NCBI GenBank assembly: GCA_002794775.1
Contig: NBAY01000030.1
Coordinates: 434,001-498,000, forward strand
DNA length: 64,000 nucleotides
Source of the DNA: Porodaedalea pini
Taxonomy: Eukaryota > Basidiomycota > Agaricomycetes > Hymenochaetales > Hymenochaetaceae
Direction of reading: 5' to 3'
Part shown: one piece after another, positions 33,255 to 45,221 of the stretch
Layout: every line of letters starts with the position of its first letter
How positions within the stretch are numbered: position 1 is the stretch's first letter
Notes under the pieces: model-generated
Seen by the model: the letters and a program-made list of their open reading frames with translations, nothing else
What the model was told of the DNA's origin: nothing
The model's database searches: none
Program-made: the position numbers and the translations under genes

Positions 33255-36200
33255 TACAGATGCATATGTTCAAAAGTTATCTACATTATATGACGAGACC
33301 GTTACGATAATACTGGAGAGATGCGATGGATATGAGCAAGAAAAGTGTAGAAAAGAAAGAAAAATAGGCAAGAGCGTGGATAGGATGGCAAATCAATGAT
33401 AAAGAGGACAAAGAAAGTGTCAAACAGAACTCCCTTGTCGGCACATGACGATCGACACATTATCCGACGAGCGCTTCGAACGCTTCGTTGAGGACGATAG
33501 AGGTGCAGGCGCTACTACAGGATCCTCATCATGAGAACGCTTTTCTCCCCTCGACAACATGTGCTGGCTTGCAGAACTCGCCACTGCTGTCCTAAGCAGC
33601 TCCGATGTTCCACGTGTGCTCTGTAATGGAGTGTGTTCCGAATCGTCTATATTCGTCCACTCACAAGGCCGTATCATGCCGGGGATCTGGTCCTTGATAC
33701 ATTCGACTTGAGGTTCCATGTCAGCCTGAACCACACCCACCGGAGACTGAGTAGATTTGTCTCCGAGTTGGTTGTCGATGATGCCCGAAGGCTTCCCTTC
33801 GTCTGGAAGCTTGTTCAAAGCCTTTTGAAGCAAATCGAGGATTGTATCCAGATCTTTTCGTTTCTCAGACACTTTCAAATCGTCTGGATTCTGCTGGTTT
33901 TCACCGGTCTCGTTATCCGGAAGCTCTGAGACTCGGAAAATAATTCTTCGTAAATCACGGAGAAGCGGAGAGAGGGGTTTGAAATACTCCGGAAGGCAAC
34001 TGATGATTTGTTCCTCGAAGTTGTGTGGGATACCCATCATAGCTAGTTTGCTAAACCCGATCTGCATCATTGCTCTTTCGTTACCATCCCCCGCGCAGCA
34101 CCAAAAGTGGAGTGCGGAGTCCTTGAAATTATACTCCGATGCAGGACGAGGTTCGTTGTTTGGCCCATTTTGAGTAAGGCAGATCCATATCAGGACGTAG
34201 AAAGCCGACTCCACGTCATGATAAAAGTCATGTTTTTGTGTCGAGCCCTGCAGTATATCGACGGCCATGAAGGGCAGCGTTCCCTACATTCGTTTCATTA
34301 GCATAAAATATGCAACAATTGAGATGAGAAACGAACCGTCCGCTCTGCTTTCGCTGGTGTCAGGCGTGACCGCATTATAGCATAATCGAAGTCGATTAGG
34401 AAGCCCCTTCGAAGTAGCTCGCCCTTAAGCTCGACTAGAATGACGTTGCGTGGACTGATATCGCGATGTACGACGTCGCGTTCGAGGAGGTCTTTGATAA
34501 CTAGAAGCAATACAATATGATTCATATTAATCATAAACAACTGTGACCGAATTAACAGTTCATACCTTGCATATAGTCTCGGAGAACAGAGACGAGCTCC
34601 TTTAGCGATTTGAAGTCTTCCAGCTTCTTGCCGTACGGCTTCATAAGAAGCCTATAATGATCACGAATCTCGACCTCACGAGATTCAACCTGATCCTGTA
34701 ACTCCTTCGAGCTTCTGTCGTCTTCAGTGCTGTCATGTACGACCTCGTCTCCTATTTTGAAGTGAACGAGCTGATGGTCTTCGAGTGAGGCGACTCACTT
34801 CACGCCATTCACTATATTGAGCATTGCGTACTCCTTGACTTTCTGAGTCCGATCCACCCATTGATCCTTCATAACGAGAAGTTCACCAGCGTCGTCTTCC
34901 ACGAGAAGGGCCACCGTTCCCCGGCCGCGGATTACCGGGTCCAAGTGAATTGTTCGATGAATTTTGTATCGCTTGTTGTTGAGCATGACCCAATCCTTGT
35001 TGTCTTCACGAGTGAAAGATGGATCGAGGCCAAAGTAGTAACCATCGCCAACGATCAAACCGAGGATGACGCGCAAGAAATCCAATGGGTTCTCGTGCAC
35101 ATCGAACTCGTGTGAAACAATGATGCCGGAACGATCAAACTTCCACAGACGCATCTTGGTGTCGAGGAGACTAAAGCCAAGGACGAAGCGACGTGCTCGT
35201 TGATGACCGAAACACAGGCGAGCATACTCAATGAAGTCTCCGACAAGGTCTGACAATGGGTAATCAGTATTCGATTTCAACTCGCCTATGGCACAGATGT
35301 CGTTCCAATAACCAGCCTCCTCTGCATTCGCATGAATGCGAGGAACTACAGCAATGGCCGATTTCCGCACTGCTCCATAAGACTTCGCGGTTATATTCCT
35401 GTATCGCGTAGAGAATACTCGGCCTCCATCAACCTCCTTCAGTTCTTCGTTGTTGTTAAGGAACAGACGTGCAGAGGCCACCACCTTATTGAGATACGCT
35501 GCGACGTTTTCTTCTCCTCCTGGTATATACGTCTTGGGCCAATTCAACCATTTCTTCATCCTTGGGTTGTAAAGACGGTTTGGCCTAGTACTCAAGAAAC
35601 TGAGAATATCGGCGACGGGACTCTTTTCTTCTTCCAGAGTGGACGTGGATTCAGTGGTCGCCTTTACAGGAGTTGAGCTACCATCCCGAGCGCGGCGTGG
35701 GAGTGGCTTCTGTGGCCGGGTGGCCCATCTACTATACGTTCCCTCCGCGCTATTTCTGAAGGAGTAACGGATCTGCGCCTTCAATGACGCGGCGGCTAGT
35801 GAAGACGACTCAGGTTGAGCTTTGGTTTCGCGGATCGGACTAGGTTCGGGTTCAACGACGTTGGACTCAGACACAGATAATATTTCTTCATCCTTGTCTT
35901 CGACAACGATTGACGGACGTGGATCGGCGATGAGCTTGATCGTGTGTTTTGAGTCGCAAAGCTTCTTAAATAAAACGTCTGGGAACTTGTTCTCGACAAG
36001 ATGACGGTCATCATACAAAGTCAAATCCATGATTTCCTTCCTATCCAAAATGTGAATGTTGTTTCACTTTTTGGCATTGATGTCTTTATCCAAATACCTC
36101 ACGTTGGCGGAGTTCATGTACACTTTAGGTCTTCGGGGTGGACTCGGATTTATGAGCAGGAAGTACACTGGTGTCCTTCACTTCGTCACGAGGTCGTGGA

Positions 36201-36800
36201 GGCGTTGGTGGCAGAGAGAAAAGCTTCAGAGGGGGAGTTTGCCGGGTCTAGGTATGATGAAGTCAGATGAGAACAAGGACGGTACTCGACACGCGGAGTT
36301 GGACTTACTTATATTAGCGAGGGCCGTGGCTTAAGATGCCAATGGCCACTGTTGCGCCGTGTCATATGCATGTTCAAAAACAGGAGGATGAGTCAAAGTG
36401 CAAGACCGACTGGACGTGGCTTGAGATCAAGTTTGGAAGTGGCTCTGAATCTCTGATCGAATCCTCAGATTTCACGTCTGTCACGTTGCACAGTATTTGT
36501 CGCGTCTTGAACACGTGTTATCGTCCCGTCTTGTCCTTTTCCTTGATCGGAATTCCCGTTGATACCCTCTCCTGGCCAATATACTAGTCAATCAGCCTTA
36601 CGCGTTCTACCAGACTTACGGTTTCTGAACAACAAGTATTTCAACAGAAATGGTGGGGAGACACATTGACGTCCATCCAATTGCAGCTGGAGCGTGTCTT
36701 CCCACGGCAAGTGGATTTTATATCAATCACGTTTGGCCTGAACTGTGAAAGTTCAGGCAAGAATGAACTTGCAAAGCACAATACTGGTCAACTCAGCAGC
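33255..36800. repeat. Segmental duplication, unit 1
   Basis: Similar to 38604-42181 plus 44562-44585 in the same orientation, including both flanks of the FunK1 gene. The right flank (36740-36800) corresponds to the uninterrupted site into which foldback FB1 inserted in unit 2. Confidence 0.85.
33420..36255 (-). pseudogene. FunK1-type fungal protein kinase, copy 1 (disabled)
   Basis: Paralogue of the intact gene at 38777-41579. The start codon position reads ATA (36255-36253). In-frame TGA codons occur about 10 codons later, again near 36090, and at 34797-34795, where copy 2 reads GGA. The kinase core is still readable: HRDISPRN and LIDFDYA in the exon ending near 34340, intron positions as in copy 2 (34565-34501 for the first), then the C-terminal kinase lobe DFYHDVESAFYVLIW from 34268 down to 33420. 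The lesions are not all CpG-type, so this copy decayed by ordinary mutation after duplication. A shortened product of the middle 417 codons remains open. Confidence 0.82.
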
Positions 36801-37419
36801 ACTACTAAGGAACAGTTGGCTCTGTAAATCTATGCATAGAACATGCGCTCGTGTTTTCAGGACGTCACAGTGATCATCTCCTACCTTGACCTTTTGTATT
36901 TGGTTTCATCCGTGACGTGCCAGTATTCCGCCTGAGATCCATCATTTCATGCACTGTAGCGACAAGCTCGACGATACTGACTCCACCTTTTTTACGAGGA
37001 AAACCCCGTCCATCTGTTTTCTTTATGCATAGTTGTTGACTTTCAGTACAATTTCCGCTCAAAGGTGTAAGTACAATCCCACCGAGTGTGTTTGCTACAA
37101 GTGCTACACCCATCTTTCGCCGGAGCATCGCAGGTGCCTCATCAATAGTGAACATATGTCCTTTCTTCCTTTTTCTCTTCTACTAAAGTCTCGTCTCGTC
37201 TGTTTTCTCTGATGTATATGGTATAAACATGGTGTGGTGGAATAGAAAGTTTAGGAGTACATTGAATAAGCTGAGCGCAGATCATCTAGAAGGAGTGTGT
37301 CAACAGATAAGATGAGACGATCTGCATTTATCTGTCGGGACCTTAGATTATAGACTCAGACGTACCAAGACGCATCCTTGCCTCTTACACCCTTTCCACC
37401 ACTACCACCTGCACCTCTA
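36801..37419. other. Region between duplication unit 1 and Hsp70 fragment, nothing recognised
   Basis: A minus-strand open frame at 36874-37155 (93 codons) has no recognisable features and is not called a gene. Confidence 0.45.
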
Positions 37420-38395
37420 GAGACCGCTAAGGCCTATCTCAGCAAGAAGGTCACTCACCGCTTGTCACTGTTTCCACCGACTTCAACGATGCTCAGCATC
37501 GGGCGAATAATGACTCCAACACGATCGTCGGTCTTCAGGTCTTCCTTCTCGTCAACGAGCCTATCACCGCTACAATCGACTACATTCTTGATAAGAAGGA
37601 TGGTGAGTCATGTATTATCGTGTACAATGTCAATGGAGGAACTTCTGATGTGTCCCCCCTTTCCGTTGATGGAGACATCTTTGAGGTTCTTGCGACTGCC
37701 GGTGACACTTATCTTACTGGCGAGGAATTTGATGATATTTGACGTCGCTGAGTGCTTCGTCAAGCAGTATAATAGGAAGACTGGCACCAGCGTTACAAGC
37801 AACCTACGTGCTATGGATAAGCTCAAACGCAAGGTTGAGAAGGTGGAGCGCATACTCTCCAGCTTGCAGTTCGCCTGTCATGAGATAAGGTGGTTTGAGA
37901 ACGGCAATGACTTCTGTGGGTCGCTCACGCGTGCTAAGTTCGAGGAGCTCAACATGGACCTTTTCCAGAAGACCATAAAGCCCATCGAACAGGTTCTCAA
38001 GGACGTCGGAGTCAAGAAGAAGGGTGAAATCGACAAGTTCGTCCTGGTCGCTGGTTTTACGCGCATTCCGAAGGTCTAGCAGCTCCTCAAGGAGTACCTC
38101 GGTGGCCAAGATCCCTTGAGGGGCATTAATCCTGATGAAGCCGTTGCGTACGGTGCAGAGGTCCAAGGTGCCATTCTCACTGGCAAGGATGCTGCTGCAG
38201 ATGTCATCCTAATCGACTTTTGCCTTCTCGCGCTCGGTATTGAGACCACTGCTGACGAAGCTCATTGCTCGTAAAACGGACATCTCGACCAAGAATTACC
38301 AAATGTACGCGCTCTATTTGTTTACATTCTCATAAAATTACACACTCTTGCAGATTCTGAGCTGCGTCCGACAATCAACACGCAAAATCGCAAGC
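37420..38395 (+). pseudogene. Hsp70 (BiP/KAR2-like) pseudogene fragment
   Basis: Colinear but degraded Hsp70: ETAKAYLSKKVTH, then [118 protein letters not shown] and LGIETT. The phosphate-binding DLGGGT is NVNGGT. Frameshifts near 37500-37740 and stops at 38077 and after LGIETTAD break it. A GTACGC...TTGCAG intron-like stretch remains at about 38304-38353, so it is a DNA-level copy and not a processed one. Both ends of the protein are missing. Confidence 0.85.
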
Positions 38396-38452
38396 CTTGC
38401 GTCTCATTAAGTATCGTCTACAAGGCTTGCTCATTGTAATCTGGACACCTGG

Positions 38453-38552
38453 AGAAATCAGCACTGTAGTTCTCTCGAGAATATTAATGAAGGGAACAGC
38501 CGAAGCGTACCTTAACGAGAAAGTCATACACGCAGTTGTCACTGTACCAGAT
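38453..38552 (+). pseudogene. Second, shorter Hsp70 fragment
   Basis: EISTVVLSR followed by MKGTAEAYLNEKVIHAVVTV corresponds to the stretch of Hsp70 just before and overlapping the start of the fragment at 37420. It lies downstream of that fragment although it encodes a more N-terminal part, so it is a separate piece. Confidence 0.75.
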
Positions 38553-38603
38553 GTTAGTCCATATACGCAAGTCAAAATTATTCAAGAAACTGTTGAGTAG
38601 ATG

Positions 38604-41600
38604 TACAGATGCATTTGTTTGAATTTATCCTATGTTATATGACGAGACCGTGGCGATAATGCTGGAGGAATGCGATGGATTGGAGCAAGAAAAATAGGCA
38701 AGAGCGTGGATAGGATGGCAAATCAATGATAAAGAGGACAGTGTCAAACAGAACTCCCTTGGCATTACATGACGATCTACACATCATCCGACGAGCGTTT
38801 CGAACGCTTCATTGAGGATGATAGAGGTGCAGGCGCTGCTACAGCCTCCTCATCATGGGAACGCTTTTCTCCCCTCGACAACATGTGCTGGCTTGCAGAA
38901 TTCGCCACTGCTGTCCTAAGCAGCTCCGGTGTTTCACGTGTGCTGTGTAATGGAGTGTGTTTCGAATCGTCTATATTCGTCCAGTCACAAGGCCGTATCA
39001 GGTCGGGTATCTGATCCTTGATACATTCGACTTGGGTCGCACTACCAGCTTGAATCCTATCCTCTCGAGGATGATTGGGAGAATCCTTGAGCTGGCTATT
39101 GCTGGCGACAGAAGGCTGCTCTTCGTCCGGAAGCCGATTCAATGTCGTCTGTAGTAATTCGATGATTGCATCCAGATCTTCTTGTTTTCTTTTCAGAGCC
39201 TCCTTTGATTTGTCTGCGTTTTGCTGATCACTATCATTCCCGTTCTTCGAAGCCGCTTTACGCGACTGCTCGGGTTGTCGGAAAATAATATCCCGCATAT
39301 CAAAAAGAAGCTCCGCGAGAGGTTTGAAATACTCAGGGAGGCAGCTGATGATGTGTTCCTCGAAATGGCTGGCGTTTCCCATCATAGCTTGTTTGCTAAT
39401 CGCGACCTGCTTCATTGATCTTTCGTTACCATCCGCCCCGCAGCACCAAAAGTGGAGTGCGGAGTCCTTGAAATTATACTCCGATGCAGGACGAGGCTCG
39501 TTGTTCGGCCCATTTTGAGTAAGGCAGATCCATATCAGGACATAGAAAGCCGACTCCACATCATGATAGAAGTCATGTTGAACCTTCTTGCCCTGAAGTA
39601 TATCAATGGCCATGAAGGGCAGCGTTCCCTACATTCGCTTCATTAGCAAAAAAATATGCGACAATGAGATGAGAAACGGACCGTCCGCTCTGCTTTCGCT
39701 GGTGTCAGGCGTGACCGCATTATAGCATAATCGAAGTCGATTAGGAAGCCCCTTCGAAGTAGCTCGCCCTTAAGCTCGACTAGAATGACGTTGCGTGGAC
39801 TGATATCGCGATGTACGACATTGCGCTCGAGGAGGTCTTTGATAACTAGAACGAGTACAACATGAGTCATATTAATCATAAACAACTTTGACCGAATTAA
39901 CAGTTCATACCTTGCATATAGTCCCGGAAAACTGAGACGAGCTCCTTTAGCGATTTGAAGTCTTCCAGCTTCTTGCCGTACGGCTTCATAAGAAGCCTAT
40001 AATGATCACGAATCTCGACCCCAAGAGATTTAACCTGATCCTGTAACTCCTTCGAGCTTCTGTCGTCTTCAGTGCTGTCATGTACGATCTCGTCCCCTAT
40101 TTTGAAGTGAACGAGCTGATGGTCTTTGAGTGAGGCGACTCCCTTCACGCCATTCACTATAGTGAGCATTGCGTACTCCTTGACGTCCCGACTTTGATCC
40201 ACCCACTGATCCTTCATAACGAGAAGTTCACCAGCGTCGTCTTCCACAAGAAGAGCCACCGTTCCCCGGCCGCGGATTACCGGGTCCAAGTGAATTGTTC
40301 GATGAATTTTGTATCGCTTGTTGTTGAGCATGACCCAATCCTTGTTGTCTTCACGAATGAAAGATGGATCGAGGCCAATGTAGTAATCGTCGCCGACGAT
40401 AAAACCAAGGATGACGCGCAAGAAATCCAATGGGTTCTCGTGCACATCGAACTCGTGTGAAACAATGATGCCGGAACGATCAAACTTCCACAGACGCATC
40501 TTGGTGTCGAGGAGACTAAAGCCAAGGACGAAGCGACGTGATGGTTGATGACCGAAACACAGGCGAGCATACTCAACGAGGTCTCCGACAAGGTCTGACA
40601 ATGGGTAATCGGTTTTCGATTTCAACTCGCCAATGGCATAGATGTCGTTCCAAAACCCGGACTGCGGTGCTTTCGCATGGATACGGGGCACTAGGACGAT
40701 GTCTGGTTTCCGCACTGCACCACCAGACTTCACGGGAGTATTCCTGTACCGTGCAGAGAACACCCGATCGTCATCGACTTCCTTCATTTTTTTCTTATCG
40801 TTAAGGAACAGGCGTGCGGCGGTCACAATCTCGTTGAGACAGGCCGCGACGTTTTCCTCTGCTCCTTGTAGACACGTCTTGGGCCAATTCACCCATTTCT
40901 TCGCATTCGAGTCGTAAAGACGACGGCACCCAGCACTCAAGGATTTGAGAATATCAGCGACGGGTCCTGTTTCTTGTTTGGGAATAGGGGAGGACTCAAT
41001 AGAGGTAGAGTTGCGACTGTGGGTACAACGAGGGAGCTGTTTCTGTGGCCGAATGACTCGTTCACCAGACGTTTCCTTCCCAGAGGAATGATGTATCTGT
41101 GCCTTCGATGGTTCGGCGGCTCGAGAAGACGACTCGGTTTCGTGGGCCTGATGAGGTTCAGGCTCAATGACGCTGACCTCAGATCCGGTTGACAATTCTT
41201 CGCCCGCCCCCTCGACAACTAATGGCGGATGTGGATCGGCGACGAGTTTGGCCGCGTCTTTCGGGTCGCAGAACTTCTTAAACAAAACGTCTGGGAACTT
41301 GTTCTTGACAAGATGACGGTCATCATAGAAAGTCGCGTCCATAACTTCCTTCTTGAGGGAGGCGTGGATGTCGTCCTTCTTTTCGGCTTTGATGTCCTTA
41401 TCCAAGTGGCCCGCACTGGCGGAATACGTGTGCACCTTATGTCTTTGGGGTGTGTAGTCGGAATTATAAACAGCAACTTCGCTCTTGGCCTTCGCTCCGT
41501 TACGAGGTCGCGGAGTCGTCGGTGGTAGAGAAGAAAGCTCGCAGGGGGGAAGCTCGTCGGGTCTAGAGGATTCAGGCATGGTGAAGTTAGACGGCAACAG

Positions 41601-42181
41601 GGACGGGCAGATGATGAAAAGAAAGAGGATATTCGACAAGTGAGGGGAAAGCATGTTGGACTTACTTATATTAGCGAGGACCGTGGCTTGAAGTGCCAGT
41701 GTTGTGTTGAAAGACAGGAGGATGAGTTGAGGTGCAAGACCGACTGGACGTGGCTTGAGATCAAGTTTGGAAGTGGCAAGGCTGTGCCCTGATCAGATTT
41801 TTAGATTTCACGACTGTCACGTTGTTATTTGTCGCGTCTCGAACACGTGTATCTTCCCGTCTTGTCCTTTTCCTTGATCCGAATGGGGAAAGATTCCCTA
41901 TGGCGCATCGATGCAGGCCTGAGCTTGCCACCGGCAATATTATTATTAATATGCCACTGCCAGAGAGCACCGCTAATTCAGGCCACTTTTGAGTCAGCCT
42001 TACGCGTTCTGCCAGACTTACGGTTGCGAAAGGTTTCGAAACAACAAATATTGCAACAGAAACGGCAGGGAGACAATCGGACGATTATCCAATTGTAGTT
42101 GGAGCGTCTCTCCCCATGGGCAAGTAAGTTTTTATATCAATCACGTTTTGGTCTGAACTGCAAAATTTCTGGCAAGTGTTA
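38604..42181. repeat. Segmental duplication, unit 2
   Basis: Counterpart of 33255-36800. Similarity resumes after foldback FB1 at about 44562-44585 (TTGCAAAGCA), so FB1 entered after the duplication. Confidence 0.85.
38777..41579 (-). CDS. FunK1-type fungal protein kinase, copy 2, 894 aa
   Basis: Exons 41579-39911, 39845-39682 and 39628-38777; introns of 65 and 53 nt; 895 codons in frame with TAG 38779-38777. The ATG at 41579 (MPESSRPDELPP) was preferred over one 25 codons upstream that encodes a hydrophobic lead-in. The N-terminal half contains the FunK1 family region (SARYRN, IGELKSKTDYPLSDLVGD, RRFVLGFSLLDTKMRLWKFD). The catalytic loop HRDISPRN is at 568-575 and DFD (for DFG) at 593-595. 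The APE-side sequence TGTLPFMAIDIL is restored by the second splice, followed by YHDVESAFYVLIWIC. The C-terminal tail is Ser/Lys-rich and ends with a basic KRSKRSS cluster. Substrates are unknown; the family is expanded in agaricomycetes. Confidence 0.88.
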
Positions 42182-42283
42182 CAGCCGTTTTCATAAGTCC
42201 TGCGACACGTGCATGTCACGTGATATGAGCCGCGGCTGAGCCAAAATGTCGAAAAATTAGAATAAATGTCTATTTTCTCTGTA

Positions 42284-43819
42284 CAGGTGGTTCTCAAAAG
42301 TCTTCGGCCCCCCTGTTTAAGGAAAGTGATTCACATTGCTTAATCTGGTAGGCAACTGTGTGAACTCAACCTTTATGTTGCGACACTCGTAGTCCTCCTC
42401 CTCAGTGTGCATGCAAAATGGACAAAAAAAATTAGATGTGCTTCTCTATATGCTAAAATTTTGTACAAATGATAAGGATACAATATATACTGTATAAATT
42501 ATGCAAGAATTTATACAGCCAACTCTCTCTGGACCAGGCATCGCAGAATTCTAAGTTTTTTGCCCAAGTTCTTGAGAGGCATGAAGTGGTGGGTTAGAGC
42601 ATAGTGAATGAGGATCTCGTGCATCATCGTATTGAGCTTCTTTGGACATCCTTCTCATTGTTGGTTGGATGTCGAGCCATTAACCAGCCATTTCTTCCAT
42701 ATTGACTGGGCTGTCATCTGGGGCATGGCTTCAAGCTTGGCAGCACAATGTATACTAGCACCAGCATGTATAGCACCAATAATACAGTTTTTTTTTTGGT
42801 GAGTCAAGCTGTAGGCAGGCCATGTAGAGGCATCAGATGCAATGACAGACTACAGACAACATGTACATGGCGACACGAAGGTTGAGTTCACATGGTTGCC
42901 TACCAGATTACAGCCATTTTCATAAGTCCTGCGACACGTGCATGTCACGTGAAGTGAGCCGTGTCAGAGCCAAAATGTCGAAAAATTAGAATGAATGCCT
43001 ATTTTCTCTGTAAATTCTGCACAGTACCCACTCATTAAGTACTCAAAAAAAAGGCATGGTTCTCAGGAGAAGAAATATGTAAAATAGGGAGCAATAAATT
43101 GGCTTTGTAGGCAGGTGGAGATCAAACAAGTGCAGCTGGTCTGTTCTCTCACCCATTTCCACTGAGATTCAAAAATTATGGCTCCCCTACATCTATCTAT
43201 AAAATTCTTTCCTGTGACTGTAAATTAAGTATATGACTATACCAACATCTCCTGCAAGTTTGAAGCCAATCCATCTAGTATTCATGGTCCAGCAGCAAGA
43301 TTTGTGTTCTACTCTGCAAGACCTGTTGTGAGAAAAGGAGGGTGGAAAGAGCTTGAAGTGGAACACAAATCTTGCTGCTGCACCATGTATACTGAATGGA
43401 TTGGCTTCAAACTTGCAGGAGATGTTGGTATAGTCATATACTTAATTTACAGTCACAGGAAAGAATTTTATAGATAGATGTAGGGGAGCCATAATTTTTG
43501 AATCTCAGTGGAAATGGGTGAGAGAACAGACCAGCTGCACTTGTTTGATCTCCACCCACCTACACAGTCAATTTATTGCTCCCTATTTTACATATTTCTT
43601 CTCCTGAGAACCATGCCTTTTTTTTTGAGTACTTAATGAGCGGGTACTGTGCAGAATTCACAGAGAAAATAGGCATTCATTCTAATTTTTCGACATTTTG
43701 GCTCTGACGTGGCTCACTTCACGTGACATGCATGTGTCGCAGGACTTATGAAAATGGCTGTAAGCAATGCAAATCACTTTCCTTAAACAGGGGGGCCAAA
43801 GACTTTTAAGAACCACCTG
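42284..43819. mobile_element. Non-autonomous Tc1-like element with ~100-bp inverted repeats
   Basis: The ends are CAGGTGGTTCTCAAAAGTC and its inverted counterpart GACTTTTAAGAACCACCTG, flanked by TA (42282-42283 and 43820-43821). Inverted similarity continues inward through a GGCCCCCCTG block to about 42395. After removal of the nested FB1 it is about 684 bp with no transposase frame. The Tc1/mariner relationship is inferred from the terminal sequence and TA target. Confidence 0.8.
42911..43760. mobile_element. Foldback element FB1, inner copy: ~400-bp near-perfect palindrome
   Basis: The left arm, about 42911-43312, is the reverse complement of about 43357-43760 with only scattered mismatches; the loop is about 44 bp. 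It is flanked by TA (42909-42910 and 43761-43762) and sits inside the right part of the Tc1-like element. The ends are CAGCCATTTTCATAAG and its complement. No open frame worth calling. Confidence 0.9.
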
Positions 43820-44561
43820 TAAATTCTGTGCAGTACCTACCTATTAAGTACTCAAAAAAAGGCATGGTTCTCAGGAGCAGAAATATGTAAAATAGAGAGC
43901 AATATGTTGACTGTGTAGGTGGGTGGAGATCAAACAAGTGCAGCTGGTCTGTTCTCTCACCCATTTCCACTGAGATTCAAAAATTATGGCTCCCCTACAT
44001 CTACCTATAAAATTCTTTCCTGTGTCTGTAAATTAAGTATATGACTATACCAACATCTCCTGAAAGTTTGAAGCCAATCCATCTAGTATTCATGGTCCAG
44101 CAGCAAGGTTTGTGTTCCACTCTTGGTCATGCTGCAAGGATGGAAAGAGCTCAAAGTGAAACACAAATCTTGCTGCTGCACCATGAATACTGCATGAATT
44201 GGCTTCAAACTTTCAGGAGATGTTGGTATAGTCATATACTTAATTTACAGACACAGGAAAGAATTTTATAGATAGATGTAGGGGAGCCATAATTTTTGAA
44301 TCTCAGTGGAAATGTGTGAGAGAACAGACCAGCTGCACTTGTTTGATCTCCACCCACCTACACAATCAATGTATTGCTCCCTATTTTACATATTTCTGCT
44401 CCTGAGAACTGTGCCTTTTTTTTTTGAGTACTTAATGAGCAGGTACTGTGCAGAATTCACAGAGAAAATAGGCATTCATTCTAATTTTTCGACATTTTGG
44501 CTCAGCCGCAGCTCATTTCATGTGACATGCACATGTCGCAGGACTTATGAAAATGGCTGTA

Positions 44562-45014
44562 AATTGCAAAGCATACTACTGTTCACATGATAACATCACC
44601 CTATCACCATCTGTGTGCATCTGCCATATTCTGACTTGTCTGATTTCTATGTAGTTTAACTTGTCAGGCAAGAAAACCCTTTTTTCCTGCCACTATGAAA
44701 AGAAGTGCTCCAATTTGAAGCAAGCTGTGATCAGCATTTGTTCAGGTTCAAGACCTCAATTGTTTAGGCCCTGTTCAGACATCGCCACTTTTGGCCTGGC
44801 CTCCCATGAAATTTGAAGGCCAAGTCTTTCCCCACAATTTTTGGAGACCACACACATGATTTGCACCTGGTAACCATGGCTTGGTCTCTCTTTTTTGTCA
44901 CTCACATTACTATCTCATTTACATAATTATTTTTTCTGCTTTCATGAGTGGCTGTCGCATGCCTGCCTCTGCACCCAACTCTTGTGCATGCCAAGTGGAG
45001 CTACAGAAGGAGAT
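44562..45014. other. CpG-poor intervening sequence
   Basis: After a short match to duplication unit 1 the sequence is noncoding and low in CpG, suggesting old methylated repeat DNA. A stretch near 44767-44800 (GGCCCTGTTCAGACA, then TTTTGGCCTGGCC) resembles a small DNA-transposon terminus, but no partner end was found. Confidence 0.4.
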
Positions 45015-45016
45015 TA

Positions 45017-45140
45017 CAGCCATTTTCATAAGTCCTGTGACATGTGCATTTCATGTGAAATGAGCCGCATCTGAGCCAAAACATCAAAAAATAGAATAAA
45101 TGTTGATTTTCTCTGTAAATTCTGCGTAGTACCTGCTCAT
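45017..45140. mobile_element. Foldback FB1, truncated left-end fragment
   Basis: CAGCCATTTTCATAAGTCC and the following about 120 bp match the FB1 left terminus, preceded by TA 45015-45016. The match stops at a TA where FB2-type sequence begins; no right arm follows. Confidence 0.8.
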
Positions 45141-45142
45141 TA

Positions 45143-45219
45143 CTGCCCTTTTCAGAAGTATTGTCACATGTGATTTCACTGATTTTTGCACTTCAGGCTA
45201 CCCCTAAAAGTAGACCTAT
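45143..45219. mobile_element. Foldback FB2, short terminal fragment
   Basis: CTGCCCTTTTCAGAAG and the next bases match the FB2 terminus up to about 45189, then diverge for about 30 bp before the full FB2 begins. It is preceded by TA 45141-45142. Confidence 0.7.
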
Positions 45220-45221
45220 TA

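Larger units (their letters stand above)
42182..44559. mobile_element. Foldback element FB1, outer copy (interrupted)
   Basis: The ends are CAGCCGTTTTCATAAG (42182 on) and CTTATGAAAATGGCTG (to 44559), flanked by TA (42180-42181 and 44560-44561). The left arm is split by a Tc1-like element at 42284-43819. The remaining arms are long inverted repeats like the inner copy. No coding capacity. Confidence 0.85.

Noticed and set aside
36874..37155. 93-codon minus-strand open frame
   Set aside because: No homology, domain or splice context; length is within chance expectation.
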